Source: Rhizobium leguminosarum bv. viciae USDA 2370
GTDB taxonomy: Bacteria > Pseudomonadota > Alphaproteobacteria > Rhizobiales > Rhizobiaceae
DNA: 64,000 nt
Direction of reading: 5' to 3'
Assembly: GCF_002008365.1 (NCBI RefSeq)
Contig: NZ_MRDL01000047.1
Span: 186,001 to 250,000, forward strand
A model generated the notes under the pieces. The model saw only the letters and a list, made by a program, of their open reading frames with translations. It had not been told where the DNA came from and did not search any database. The stretch's first letter is position 1. Each line of letters begins with the position of its first letter. Below are positions 24,485 to 32,477 of this stretch, piece by piece. A program made the position numbers and the translations under genes.

Positions 24485-27133
24485 TCACCCTTTAAGCGTG
24501 CGCTCGACGATATCGCGCACGTCGGTCGAAAGAGCGGCGGCCCGCTCGATCTCGATGAGGGCCGAGCGGGCGTGATCGGCACGCGTCGGTTCCAGCGAGC
24601 GCCAGGAGCGCATCGAGGTGAGGATGCGGGCGGCAAGCTGCGGGTTGCGCTGGTCGATATCGAGAATCTGCTCGGCGAGGAAACGATAGCCTTCGCCGTC
24701 GGCGCGGCCGAATCCGGTCGGATTGGCAAAGGCGAAGGTGCCGACCAGTGCCCGCATCCGGTTGGGATTGGTCCGCTTGAAGAGCGGATCGTCCATCAGG
24801 CCGCGGACACGGCCCAGGGTCTTTGCACCCGGAATGCCGGCCTGGATCGCTAACCATTTGTCGATGACGAGCGCATTTTCCGCGAAGCGGTCACGGAAGG
24901 TGGCGAGCGCCTCGCGCGTCTCGGCGCTATCGGGGAAACGATGGGCGAGGATCGTCAGCGCATGGCTGAGATCGGTCATGTTGTTGGCCGCATCGAAGGC
25001 AGACTTGGTGCGCGCCGGCGTCTGTTCGGCATGTGAGAGATAGGTGAGGGCGGTATTGCGCAGCGCGCGCAGGCCGGCGCTCTTCGCATCCGGGCTGAAA
25101 TCGCCTGATGTCGTCATCGCCGCGTAGAGGCCGGTAAAGACGTCCTTTCCGGTATCGGCGATCTGTTTCAGGATCGCCTGCCGGCCGGCATGGATGGCAT
25201 CGGGATCGTTGTTGCCGCCGAGTTCGCGGGCGATATCGGATTCGCTCGGCAGAGCCAGTGCCTGGGCACGGAAGGCAGGCTCGAGGCTCTCGTCGGCGGC
25301 GGCCGCGATCAGCGTCTCGACGAAGGTCGCCTCGCTGACAACAGGCTTGCCCTCGCGGGCGTCACGAGCCGCTTTCAGGAGGTTCGGCAGCGCCAGATCG
25401 GTCAGCGCCTGCCAGCGGGCGAAATGATCGGTCTCATGGCGCGCGAGGCGGGCGAGATCGGCTGGACTCTGATCGAAATGCAGGTTGATCGGCGCCGAGA
25501 AGCTGCGGTTGATCGAAACGACCGGCCGCGTGCCAATGCCATGGAACACGGCCGTCTGTGTGCGGCCAGTGAGATGCAGCACCTCGCCGGTATATTCCGC
25601 GCCGTCGACCGAAGTCGGTTCGATCTTGCCGCCGTTTTCGCCAAACAGCGCGAGGCTGAGCGGAATATGCATCGGCTCCTTGCTCGGCTGGCCGGGCGTT
25701 GCCGGGATCATCTGTTCGAGCGACAGGGTGAAGCTGCCGGCTGCCGCATCATAGCTGCCCGATGCGGTGACGAGCGGCGTGCCGGCCTGATGGTACCAGA
25801 GCGAGAATTGGCTGAGGTCGCGCCCGCTTGCATCTTCGAAGCATTTGACGAAATCCTCGATCGTCACGGCCTGGCCGTCGTGGCGGTCGAAATAGAGGTC
25901 CATGCCTTTCTTGAAGCCGTCCTTGCCGAGCAGCGTCGCGATCATGCGCGTAACTTCGCTGCCCTTTTCGTAGACGGTCGTCGTGTAGAAATTATTGATC
26001 TCGCGATATTTCGTCGGCCGCACCGGGTGAGCGAGCGGGCCGCCATCTTCCGGGAACTGCTCCGATTTCAGGTGGCGCACTTCGGCGATGCGCTTGACGG
26101 CGCGCGAGCGCTGGTCGGACGAGAATTCGTGGTCGCGATAGACCGTCAGGCCTTCCTTGAGGCACAGCTGGAACCAGTCGCGGCAGGTGATGCGGTTGCC
26201 GGTCCAGTTGTGGAAATATTCATGCGCGATGATCGCCTCGATATTGGCATAGTCGGCATCGGTCGCGATCTCGGGATCGGCAAGGACGTATTTGTCGTTG
26301 AAGACGTTGAGGCCCTTGTTCTCCATCGCGCCCATGTTGAAATCCGAGACGGCGACGATCATGAAGATATCGAGATCGTATTCGCGGCCGAACCTCTCTT
26401 CGTCCCACTTCATCGAGCGTTTCAGCGCGTCCATGGCATAGGCAGCGCGCGGCTCTTTGCCGTGCTCGACATAGATCTTCAGCACCACCTCGCGGCCGGA
26501 CATGGTCGTGAACGTGTCTTCGACGACGCCGAGATCGCCGGCGACGAGCGCGAAGAGATAGCTCGGCTTCGGATGCGGATCGAACCAGGCGGCGAAATGT
26601 TTGCCGGGGCCGTAGCCGGCGCCGCCGAGGAAGTTGCCGTTCGACAAAAGCAGCGGGTTGGCGTCCTTGTCGGCGATGATGTTGACCGTGAACGGCGCAA
26701 GCACGTCAGGCCGATCGGGGAAATAGGTGATGCGGCGGAACCCCTCCGCCTCGCACTGCGTGCAGTAGATGCCGCCGGTGCGGTAAAGGCCCATCAGCTT
26801 GGTATTGGCCTCAGGATTGATGATGGTGGTGATCGTCAGTTCGAAGGGCGCGCTCTCCGGCAGGTCGCGCACTGTCAGGCCTTCCGGTGTTGCGTCGTAA
26901 CGCGAAGGGTCCAGCTCCACCTGGTCGAACAGCAGCCCCGACAACGTCAGTTCGTCGCCGTCGAGAACGATCGGCGCTGTCGGATCGGCGCCCGGGCGAC
27001 GATGAAAGATCAGACGCGCCTCGACCTTTGTCTCCGTTGGGTCGAGTTCGAAAGTGAGGTCCACGCGTTCCAGCACGAAGTCGGTGGGACGGTAATCTGC
27101 CAGATGAATGACCTGGCCGGTATCTGTTCGCAT
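24485..27133 (-). CDS. pepN: Aminopeptidase N (M1 family zinc metallopeptidase)
   Basis: An 882-residue enzyme of the E. coli PepN type. The substrate-binding GAMEN motif is at residues 268-272. The zinc site HEYFHNW has His304, Glu305 and His308, and the third ligand Glu lies in CLKEGLTVYRDHEF. An N-terminal beta domain and a long helical C-terminal half are present at normal length. It removes N-terminal amino acids from peptides in the cytoplasm. It is a single gene between pleC and a chemoreceptor-like gene. Confidence 0.95.
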   Translation of the reverse strand: MRTDTGQVIHLADYRPTDFVLERVDLTFELDPTETKVEARLIFHRRPGADPTAPIVLDGDELTLSGLLFDQVELDPSRYDATPEGLTVRDLPESAPFELTITTIINPEANTKLMGLYRTGGIYCTQCEAEGFRRITYFPDRPDVLAPFTVNIIADKDANPLLLSNGNFLGGAGYGPGKHFAAWFDPHPKPSYLFALVAGDLGVVEDTFTTMSGREVVLKIYVEHGKEPRAAYAMDALKRSMKWDEERFGREYDLDIFMIVAVSDFNMGAMENKGLNVFNDKYVLADPEIATDADYANIEAIIAHEYFHNWTGNRITCRDWFQLCLKEGLTVYRDHEFSSDQRSRAVKRIAEVRHLKSEQFPEDGGPLAHPVRPTKYREINNFYTTTVYEKGSEVTRMIATLLGKDGFKKGMDLYFDRHDGQAVTIEDFVKCFEDASGRDLSQFSLWYHQAGTPLVTASGSYDAAAGSFTLSLEQMIPATPGQPSKEPMHIPLSLALFGENGGKIEPTSVDGAEYTGEVLHLTGRTQTAVFHGIGTRPVVSINRSFSAPINLHFDQSPADLARLARHETDHFARWQALTDLALPNLLKAARDAREGKPVVSEATFVETLIAAAADESLEPAFRAQALALPSESDIARELGGNNDPDAIHAGRQAILKQIADTGKDVFTGLYAAMTTSGDFSPDAKSAGLRALRNTALTYLSHAEQTPARTKSAFDAANNMTDLSHALTILAHRFPDSAETREALATFRDRFAENALVIDKWLAIQAGIPGAKTLGRVRGLMDDPLFKRTNPNRMRALVGTFAFANPTGFGRADGEGYRFLAEQILDIDQRNPQLAARILTSMRSWRSLEPTRADHARSALIEIERAAALSTDVRDIVERTLKG

Positions 27134-27246
27134 GGTGTTTCCTGAAGACCGTTATTGGACAACCGCGGAATACAGAGGCGGGCGCACTCTGCCATAAATT
27201 TTGCCGGGCATGATTACATTAAAGTCTGAACTAAACTTAAAGCAAA

Positions 27247-27275
27247 TTGCCCGCGAACGCCAAGTTCGCGGGCAA
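27247..27275 (-). terminator. Intrinsic terminator of the chemoreceptor-like gene
   Basis: A 12-bp perfect stem TTGCCCGCGAAC / GTTCGCGGGCAA with a 5-nt loop. Read on the minus strand it is followed by TTTGCTTTAAG. It lies about 50 bp after the end of the gene at 27322 and about 110 bp before the pepN start. Confidence 0.75.
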
Positions 27276-27321
27276 AATATCTTATTGGCAACGGATGAAC
27301 ACGGCCACAAGGAGATGGACA

Positions 27322-28428
27322 CTACTTCAGATTGAGTGCCGCCTTGATCGTCGCGTCGTTTTCCGTCTGTTGCACGACGACGCCGTACCAGCCGAGCCCG
27401 TCGTAATCCTCGTAGCCGAGGGTGCGCGCGAAGGCGACGATAGAGCCGTTATTGTCGTAGTAGCTGCCTTTCGCCTGGCCGGACGGGTTGGCGAGCGCGA
27501 AATGGGAAAAGAGCAAGGTGGGATTGGTGGTGGCGATGACCCGGCTCTTGCCGTCGAGCAGCATGACAGTCGTTCTTTCCGCCAACTGCGGCGGCAGGTT
27601 GGCCTCCTTCTCGACGATCGCCTGGCCCTGGTTCTGCCAGTCGAAATAGACGCCGAGGGTGCCGATCAGCCGCCCATCGAGCTTGCCCTCTTCGCGGATG
27701 CCTGTGGCATAAACGAGCGCATGCCTGTTGTCGTGCAGCGGGCTCGCTTTGACATCGTCGACGATATACGCGTCGCCGGAGGAGCAGGCCGACGCCGCCC
27801 GGAACCACGGATCGCCGGCAAGGCTCGTGCCTGCGATCTTGTGCTGGAACTTGGGATTGGCGGATGCGATCACCTTGCCCGAGAGATCGGTCATGACGAG
27901 ATCGAGATAGACGGTGTAGAAGCGGTTGATGGCGCCGAGACGCTCCGCCGCAAAGGCTACGGTTTCCCGGCCCGGTTCCTGCAGTGCCTGCCAGAGTGCC
28001 GGGTCCGTCGCCCACCAGCGCACATCGGCCGTGCGTTCGAAAAGGTTGCGGACGATGAGCTGCACCAGTGTCTGCGCCAGATCGGTAAGGCGAACGCCCT
28101 CCATCTCCTCGACCAGCGAATCCGCCATGGCGCGGCTGAGGCCGATGCGGCCAAGCACGTTGCTCTCGAACCTGCCGGTAATGTCGGTTGCGATCTGCGC
28201 CAGCCGCTGCACCTCGTTGGCAACGACAGCGAAGCCCTTTCCGGTCTCGCCGGCTCTGGCTGCCTCGATCAGCGCATTGATCGCCAGCAGCTTAATCTGC
28301 TTGACGATATTGGTGTTGTCGGCGCTGAAGCGCTCGAGATCGGTGCTGATGCCGTCCGTGACGACGCGCATGGACCGCGGTGTCGCATTCTGCGACTGGG
28401 CAATGGTTTCGGCGCTAAGCGGCTTCAT
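27322..28428 (-). CDS. Soluble chemoreceptor-like protein with N-terminal MCP tip and C-terminal Cache-like sensor
   Basis: A 368-residue protein without membrane segments. Residues about 38-78 match the most conserved part of the MCP signalling hairpin (KQIKLLAINALIEAARAGE, KGFAVVANEVQRLA). The part after residue 110 looks like a Cache/PAS-type sensor: RFYTVYLDLVMTDLSGKVIA, GDPWFRAASA, HALVYATGI. The order is therefore reversed compared with ordinary chemoreceptors, and the long methylation helices are missing. AGGA precedes the ATG at 28428; an upstream in-frame start would add 31 residues without a ribosome-binding site. It may signal to CheA/CheW from the cytoplasm or act on another partner; both are inference. 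Confidence 0.8.
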   Translation of the reverse strand: MKPLSAETIAQSQNATPRSMRVVTDGISTDLERFSADNTNIVKQIKLLAINALIEAARAGETGKGFAVVANEVQRLAQIATDITGRFESNVLGRIGLSRAMADSLVEEMEGVRLTDLAQTLVQLIVRNLFERTADVRWWATDPALWQALQEPGRETVAFAAERLGAINRFYTVYLDLVMTDLSGKVIASANPKFQHKIAGTSLAGDPWFRAASACSSGDAYIVDDVKASPLHDNRHALVYATGIREEGKLDGRLIGTLGVYFDWQNQGQAIVEKEANLPPQLAERTTVMLLDGKSRVIATTNPTLLFSHFALANPSGQAKGSYYDNNGSIVAFARTLGYEDYDGLGWYGVVVQQTENDATIKAALNLK

Positions 28429-28772
28429 CAAAAGGATCCTGGAAGGAGCGGGCAATTGTTTGTGTGGTGAAGAAAATTTCGAGATCAGCGATAAAAAACG
28501 ATGCTTGCCTATGGTTTTCAATTGGTTAACGGCTGGCCCCGCGAGATGAACATTTTCGGGGTGAATCGCTGAAAACGAGAAATTTCAGAGCGGTGGCGCA
28601 TAAGCAGCACGGTTGAGCCTGCCGCTGACGGCGTTTCTGTGATTCTCTGATGTTGCTTGCGGTTTTTTCGCCAATCGGTTTTTTCTTTCGCTACGATGGG
28701 AGACGTCACCCGCTGCGTTCCCGAGTCGAACGCGTCCCCCGTTCCGCTTGAGCAGTATTAAGAGCCAGGATC
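28429..28772. other. Divergent promoter region, no gene seen
   Basis: 344 bp between the chemoreceptor-like gene and a DMT transporter gene. It should hold promoters for both directions. GCCGCTGACGGC near 28621 is a short imperfect palindrome and a T-rich patch lies at 28665-28690; neither can be assigned. Confidence 0.4.
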
Positions 28773-29711
28773 ATGCACTCGGTTCTCAGAAACCCGATGA
28801 GAGGCATTGCGCTGAAAGTCTCGTCGGTCGTGGTCTTCCTGGCCATGCAGACCTTCATCAAGCTGGCCGGCTCAGACATCCCGCCCGGTCAGGTCACCTT
28901 CTGCAGGTCGTTCTTCGCGCTCTTCCCGATCATGGCCTATCTCGCCTATAACAGGCAGCTGCGCGCCGCCTTCTACACGGCCAACCCAATCGGTCACCTG
29001 AAGCGCGGCACGATCGGCATCTTGTCGATGGCTTTCGGTTTCTATGGCCTGCTGCATCTGCCGCTGCCGGAGGCGATCGCGCTCGGCTACGCGTTGCCGC
29101 TCGTCGCCGTCATCTTCGCTGCCGTTTTTCTCGGCGAGACCGTGCGCATCTATCGCTGGAGCGCCGTCCTGGTCGGCATCGTCGGCGTCGCCATCGTTTC
29201 CTGGCCGAAACTCACGCTGTTTCGCGACGGCGGCATGGAAGCAGAACAGGCCGTCGGCGCACTCTGCGTGCTGCTCTCGGCCGTTCTCGGCGGCATGGCG
29301 ATGATCCAGGTGCGCCGCCTCGTCGAGGAAGAGAAGACGGCGACGATCGTGCTGTATTTCTCGATCACCGCCTCGGTCTTCTCGCTGGCTTCTGTTCCCT
29401 TCGGCTGGCTCATCCTGCCATGGCCGACAGCGCTCTGTCTGATCGCCGCCGGTTTTTGCGGCGGCGTCGCGCAGATCCTGCTGACGGAAAGTTACCGCCA
29501 TGCCGACGTCTCCACCATCGCGCCGTTCGAATATACGTCGATCCTGCTCGGCGGTATCGTCGCCTATTTTGTCTTCGGCGACGTGCCGAGCGTTACCATG
29601 CTGATTGGCACCGTCATCGTCATCGCCGCCGGCATCTTCATCATCTTTCGCGAGCATCAGTTGGGCATCGAGCAGAGAGAGGCGCGCAAGGCCACGACGC
29701 CGCAAGCCTGA
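28773..29711 (+). CDS. EamA/DMT-family transporter
   Basis: A 312-residue membrane protein with ten hydrophobic helices in two EamA repeats (about residues 14-145 and 165-290). The repeat endings PLVAVIFAAVFLGETVRIYRW and EYTSILLGGIVAYFVFGDVP are typical of drug/metabolite exporters of the RhaT/YdcZ-like DMT group. It probably exports a small metabolite by proton exchange; the substrate is unknown. It is monocistronic. Confidence 0.85.
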   Translation: MHSVLRNPMRGIALKVSSVVVFLAMQTFIKLAGSDIPPGQVTFCRSFFALFPIMAYLAYNRQLRAAFYTANPIGHLKRGTIGILSMAFGFYGLLHLPLPEAIALGYALPLVAVIFAAVFLGETVRIYRWSAVLVGIVGVAIVSWPKLTLFRDGGMEAEQAVGALCVLLSAVLGGMAMIQVRRLVEEEKTATIVLYFSITASVFSLASVPFGWLILPWPTALCLIAAGFCGGVAQILLTESYRHADVSTIAPFEYTSILLGGIVAYFVFGDVPSVTMLIGTVIVIAAGIFIIFREHQLGIEQREARKATTPQA

Positions 29712-29955
29712 CGCGGCAAGCGTATGATATAGAAGGTTTTAACGCGGCGATTGCGGTGGGTTGAAACTTGCGCTCACAGGGTGAAAAGAATGGTGAATTC
29801 TTGGGATACCGCCGGCCTGTGGAATATGATTGTTGAACATGAGAGAGTATCATTTATTCCAAGCTGTGCATGTCTGAATGGCCGCTGATGCCGGAGGGGC
29901 TCTGGGTGTCGTTGCTCCGAACGCTGGCCGGCGAGCGGAGGTGGAGAAAAGCATA

Positions 29956-30828
29956 ATGGCATTCACAGCGGAGCAATTGGTGGGGAACTCTTCCTTTCTG
30001 ATGAGCATTCGCTTTTTGGCTGGGCAGATGCGCGGCATGTTTGATGCTGGTCCGCGGTTGGCGCGACTGCTCGCCTCGCATCAGCGCTGGCTTCTGACCC
30101 AGACTGCCTATGCCCTCCACCTGGAATATGATCCGCGCGACCCGACGTCGGGTTTCACCGCCGTGCGGCTGACCGGGCGCATCACCGCGCACAAGGTGGC
30201 GAGCCGCAACACCGTGCTCGCCTTCATCGAGGAACTCTATACCTACCGCTTCATAACTCACACGCCCGGCGACGAGCGGCGGCGGCCACGTCATTTCGAA
30301 CCGGCCGACGTCAGCCATCAGGGGATGTTTGCCTGGATTTTCTCCAATCTCGGCGCCCTCGACCTGCTCGACGGCGGTCAAAGGGCAGTGTTTTTTCAGG
30401 CAAATCCATCACTGATGCGGCTCATTCAGCCGCGCATTGCCCGCCATTGCCTCGAAGATGCCGCCTGGCGCGAACCGCCGGAGCAGGTGGCGCTGTTCCT
30501 CTGGACGGAAGCCGGCGGCCTCGTCGTCGACAACTTCATCGCCCGGATGGATTTGGAAAGCAGCGAGCCGGGGAGGCTGTCTGTCGGCCGTGTCGAAACC
30601 CGTGCGCTCGCTGCCGATTTCATGATGTCGCGCACCCATCTGCAGCGGCTGCTGGCAAAAGCGGCGCAACGCGGCTGCGTCGGCTGGTATGACGAGCCGC
30701 GCAAGACGCACCTATGGATATCGCGGGATTTCGTCGAGGAATATTGCGCTTGGCAGGCGGTCAAGTTCGCCTATGTCGACGAAGCCTTCGAATGGGCGAA
30801 GGCCCAGATCGACGAGATGGCCATCTGA
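29956..30828 (+). CDS. Winged-helix, MarR-like conserved protein of unknown function
   Basis: A 290-residue protein that I do not recognise as a named family. The C-terminal third (ALAADFMMSRTHLQRLLAKA, then CVGWYDEPRKTHLWIS) resembles a helix-turn-helix with wing. An earlier stretch (RLTGRITAHKVASRNTVLAFIEEL) looks like a second helix-turn-helix, so it may be a tandem-HTH regulator. No membrane segment is present. The start at 29956 is preferred over 29878 because the GGAGGTGGAGAAAAG stretch lies just upstream. A mosaic repeat begins 2 bp after the stop. Confidence 0.65.
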   Translation: MAFTAEQLVGNSSFLMSIRFLAGQMRGMFDAGPRLARLLASHQRWLLTQTAYALHLEYDPRDPTSGFTAVRLTGRITAHKVASRNTVLAFIEELYTYRFITHTPGDERRRPRHFEPADVSHQGMFAWIFSNLGALDLLDGGQRAVFFQANPSLMRLIQPRIARHCLEDAAWREPPEQVALFLWTEAGGLVVDNFIARMDLESSEPGRLSVGRVETRALAADFMMSRTHLQRLLAKAAQRGCVGWYDEPRKTHLWISRDFVEEYCAWQAVKFAYVDEAFEWAKAQIDEMAI

Positions 30829-30829
30829 T

Positions 30830-30930
30830 TAGAGCAATTCCAGTAAAAGTGCGCAGTGGTTTTGCGTCCGGAATGCGCGAAAACAAGGAGATAGAGCATT
30901 TCCGTGACTCGGAAAAACGGAATTGCTCTA
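30830..30930. repeat. RIME1-like palindromic intergenic element
   Basis: A 101-bp element bounded by perfect 12-bp inverted repeats TAGAGCAATTCC (30830-30841) and GGAATTGCTCTA (30919-30930). The right half forms its own stem TAGAGCATTTCCG (30892-30904) / CGGAATTGCTCTA (30918-30930). Size and twin-palindrome layout fit the Rhizobium intergenic mosaic elements. It directly follows the stop codon of the winged-helix gene, so it would lie in that gene's 3' UTR. Confidence 0.75.
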
Positions 30931-31086
30931 GAGAACGATCGCCGCTGTACCTGCGCCATTGCGCGTTCCGGCATCGGCCGGCTTGACCGAAAGCTCGCGC
31001 TCATATTCCCGCGCGGCGCAGACGGCAACGCGGATATGCTCGAATGTTTCGATGTTGCGCAGAAGCGATATCAGGATCGTCGACAT
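30928..31086 (-). CDS. Possible small protein, 52 residues
   Basis: A short frame starting MSTILISLLRNIETFEHIRV, with an amphipathic N-terminal helix, then CAAREYERELS and a loose Gly/Ala-rich tail. The stop codon lies in the outer arm of the mosaic repeat, which suggests the 3' end was set by insertion of that element. There is only a weak AAGAG before the ATG. The helix composition is protein-like, but no family is recognised. Confidence 0.4.
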   Translation of the reverse strand: MSTILISLLRNIETFEHIRVAVCAAREYERELSVKPADAGTRNGAGTAAIVL

Positions 31087-31123
31087 GTTGGGGTACTCTT
31101 GAGACGAAGGGCAGGCGAAGCGC

Positions 31124-31163
31124 CTACAGCGCTGCGCGTCTTTTAAGACGCGCAAAGGACGCT
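31124..31163. repeat. Intergenic mosaic repeat, degenerate copy 2
   Basis: TGCGCGTCTT-TT-AAGACGCGCA (31133-31154) is a perfect 10-bp stem, with outer CAGCG (31127-31131) / CGCTG (31160-31164). GACGCGCAAAGGACGCT matches copy 1 at 8985-9001 in 16 of 17 positions. The second hairpin of copy 1 is not preserved here. Confidence 0.65.
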
Positions 31164-31183
31164 GCGACACGTTGAATTCCTGC

Positions 31184-31375
31184 TCAATATTGCTGGAAGT
31201 CCGAAAAAATGGCGTTCGGGCGCGCCGTGCGGCTGTTGATGCCGGTGCCGCGGGCAATCATCTGTTCGTTCGTGGCAAAGCCGAAACGGCTGTAGCCTTG
31301 AGTGGAACGAACCTGGTCGCCGGCGAGGCGAAGGGTTTCAAACCCGCTATGGATAGGACGAAAACGCTTGTTCAT
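31184..31375 (-). CDS. Possible small protein, 63 residues
   Basis: A short frame beginning MNKRFRPIHSGFETLRLAG behind ACAGGAACCAAGG, a usable ribosome-binding site. The product is basic with several aromatic residues (YSRFGFATNEQM, IFSDFQQY) and no membrane segment. I do not know the family. Together with the small frame at 30928-31086 it fills an otherwise empty 670-bp interval. Length is its main weakness. Confidence 0.45.
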   Translation of the reverse strand: MNKRFRPIHSGFETLRLAGDQVRSTQGYSRFGFATNEQMIARGTGINSRTARPNAIFSDFQQY

Positions 31376-31506
31376 GGCCTTGGTTCCTGTGATTCCTCCC
31401 AAGACACAGCTGATATTGCGATGCAACATAGATTCCGCAATGCATCACGGCGGGATGCAGCCATGCGAAAATCGCATAGATTGATTCACAAATTATTCAA
31501 CTTTGG

Positions 31507-32409
31507 CTAATTTCTAAGCAAAGAGAGGGACTTAAGCTTCGCTTGAAAGGCGAGCAGGTCATTCCAGGCCAGCCGCTTGTTTACAGGTGCGGTTAACAGA
31601 TCCTGCGGATGCAGGCTGGCTATGGCAGGAATGACACAGTCCGCAACGCCAATCTCTTTCCAATGGCCGCGCAGGCCGTGAATCGTATCGCTTTCGCCGA
31701 AGAAGAAGCGCGCCGAAAAATTGCCCAGCAGCAGGATCGCCTTGGGTTCGGCAAGCGCGATCTGCCGCTCGATGAAGGGGCGGCAGATGTCCATTTCCGC
31801 CGCCGAGGGCGCACGATTGCCAGGTGGTCGCCAGGGGATGACCTGCGTCAACAGAATGGCTGAGCGCGTCAGCCCGATCGCCGTCAGCATCTTGTCGAAC
31901 AGCTGGCCGGATTTTCCCGAGAAGGGCACACCCTCGCGATCGTCTTCGGCGCTCGGCGCCGAGCCGATCACCATGATCCCGCTTTCGGCATTGCCGCTGG
32001 CAAAGATGGTCGAGCGGGCACTGTGCTTGAGGTTGCAGCCGTTGAAAGATTCGATCGCGGTCTTGAGCTCACTGAGCGATCGCGCGGTTTCGGCGACGAA
32101 GCGCGCCTGCTGCACCGCCTCGCCATCCGGGATCGCCGGTTGCGGGCTGGAAGATGCACGTTCGGCAGGCGCCGGGCGTGCCGCTGTATTCGGACGCGGC
32201 GGTACCTGGCCTGGGGCAGGGCGTTCCCCAGCGGCAGGACGTTGCGGCTGCGCCTGTGCCGCCGCCGGGCGGCGGGCGGCCTTCATCGCCTCGAACTCGG
32301 CGAAACGGTCGATAGCCTCTTCCTCCAGCAGCCATTCCACGCCGGCATCCGCATGGAAATGCAGAAGCGCTGCAAGCTCGGCGGGGGAGAGGTCGTTGGC
32401 GGAGATCAT
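31507..32409 (-). CDS. Uracil-DNA glycosylase-like protein (family 4/5 type)
   Basis: A 300-residue protein. The first 100 residues are largely Pro/Ala-rich and probably disordered. The UDG-fold domain follows: IMVIGSAPSAEDDREGVPFSG (motif A region; family 4 usually has GEAPG) then GQLFDKML, LLTQVIPWRPPGNR, and AIASLHPQDLL as the C-terminal His motif. Such enzymes excise uracil from DNA. The iron-sulphur site looks incomplete: FNGC stands where CxxC is usual, and of the two C-terminal cysteines only that in DICRPF is seen. Family membership is secure, activity less so. Confidence 0.8.
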   Translation of the reverse strand: MISANDLSPAELAALLHFHADAGVEWLLEEEAIDRFAEFEAMKAARRPAAAQAQPQRPAAGERPAPGQVPPRPNTAARPAPAERASSSPQPAIPDGEAVQQARFVAETARSLSELKTAIESFNGCNLKHSARSTIFASGNAESGIMVIGSAPSAEDDREGVPFSGKSGQLFDKMLTAIGLTRSAILLTQVIPWRPPGNRAPSAAEMDICRPFIERQIALAEPKAILLLGNFSARFFFGESDTIHGLRGHWKEIGVADCVIPAIASLHPQDLLTAPVNKRLAWNDLLAFQAKLKSLSLLRN

Positions 32410-32477
32410 GCGGCAAGCTTAGCGGAGTGACAGGGGCATTGAAAGGGTGGGCGGCAGATTGCCCGCCCTTGCCGGTG

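Noticed and set aside
25190..27145. A 651-codon open frame opposite pepN
   Set aside because: Same shadow effect; pepN has the GAMEN and HEYFHNW motifs and normal length.
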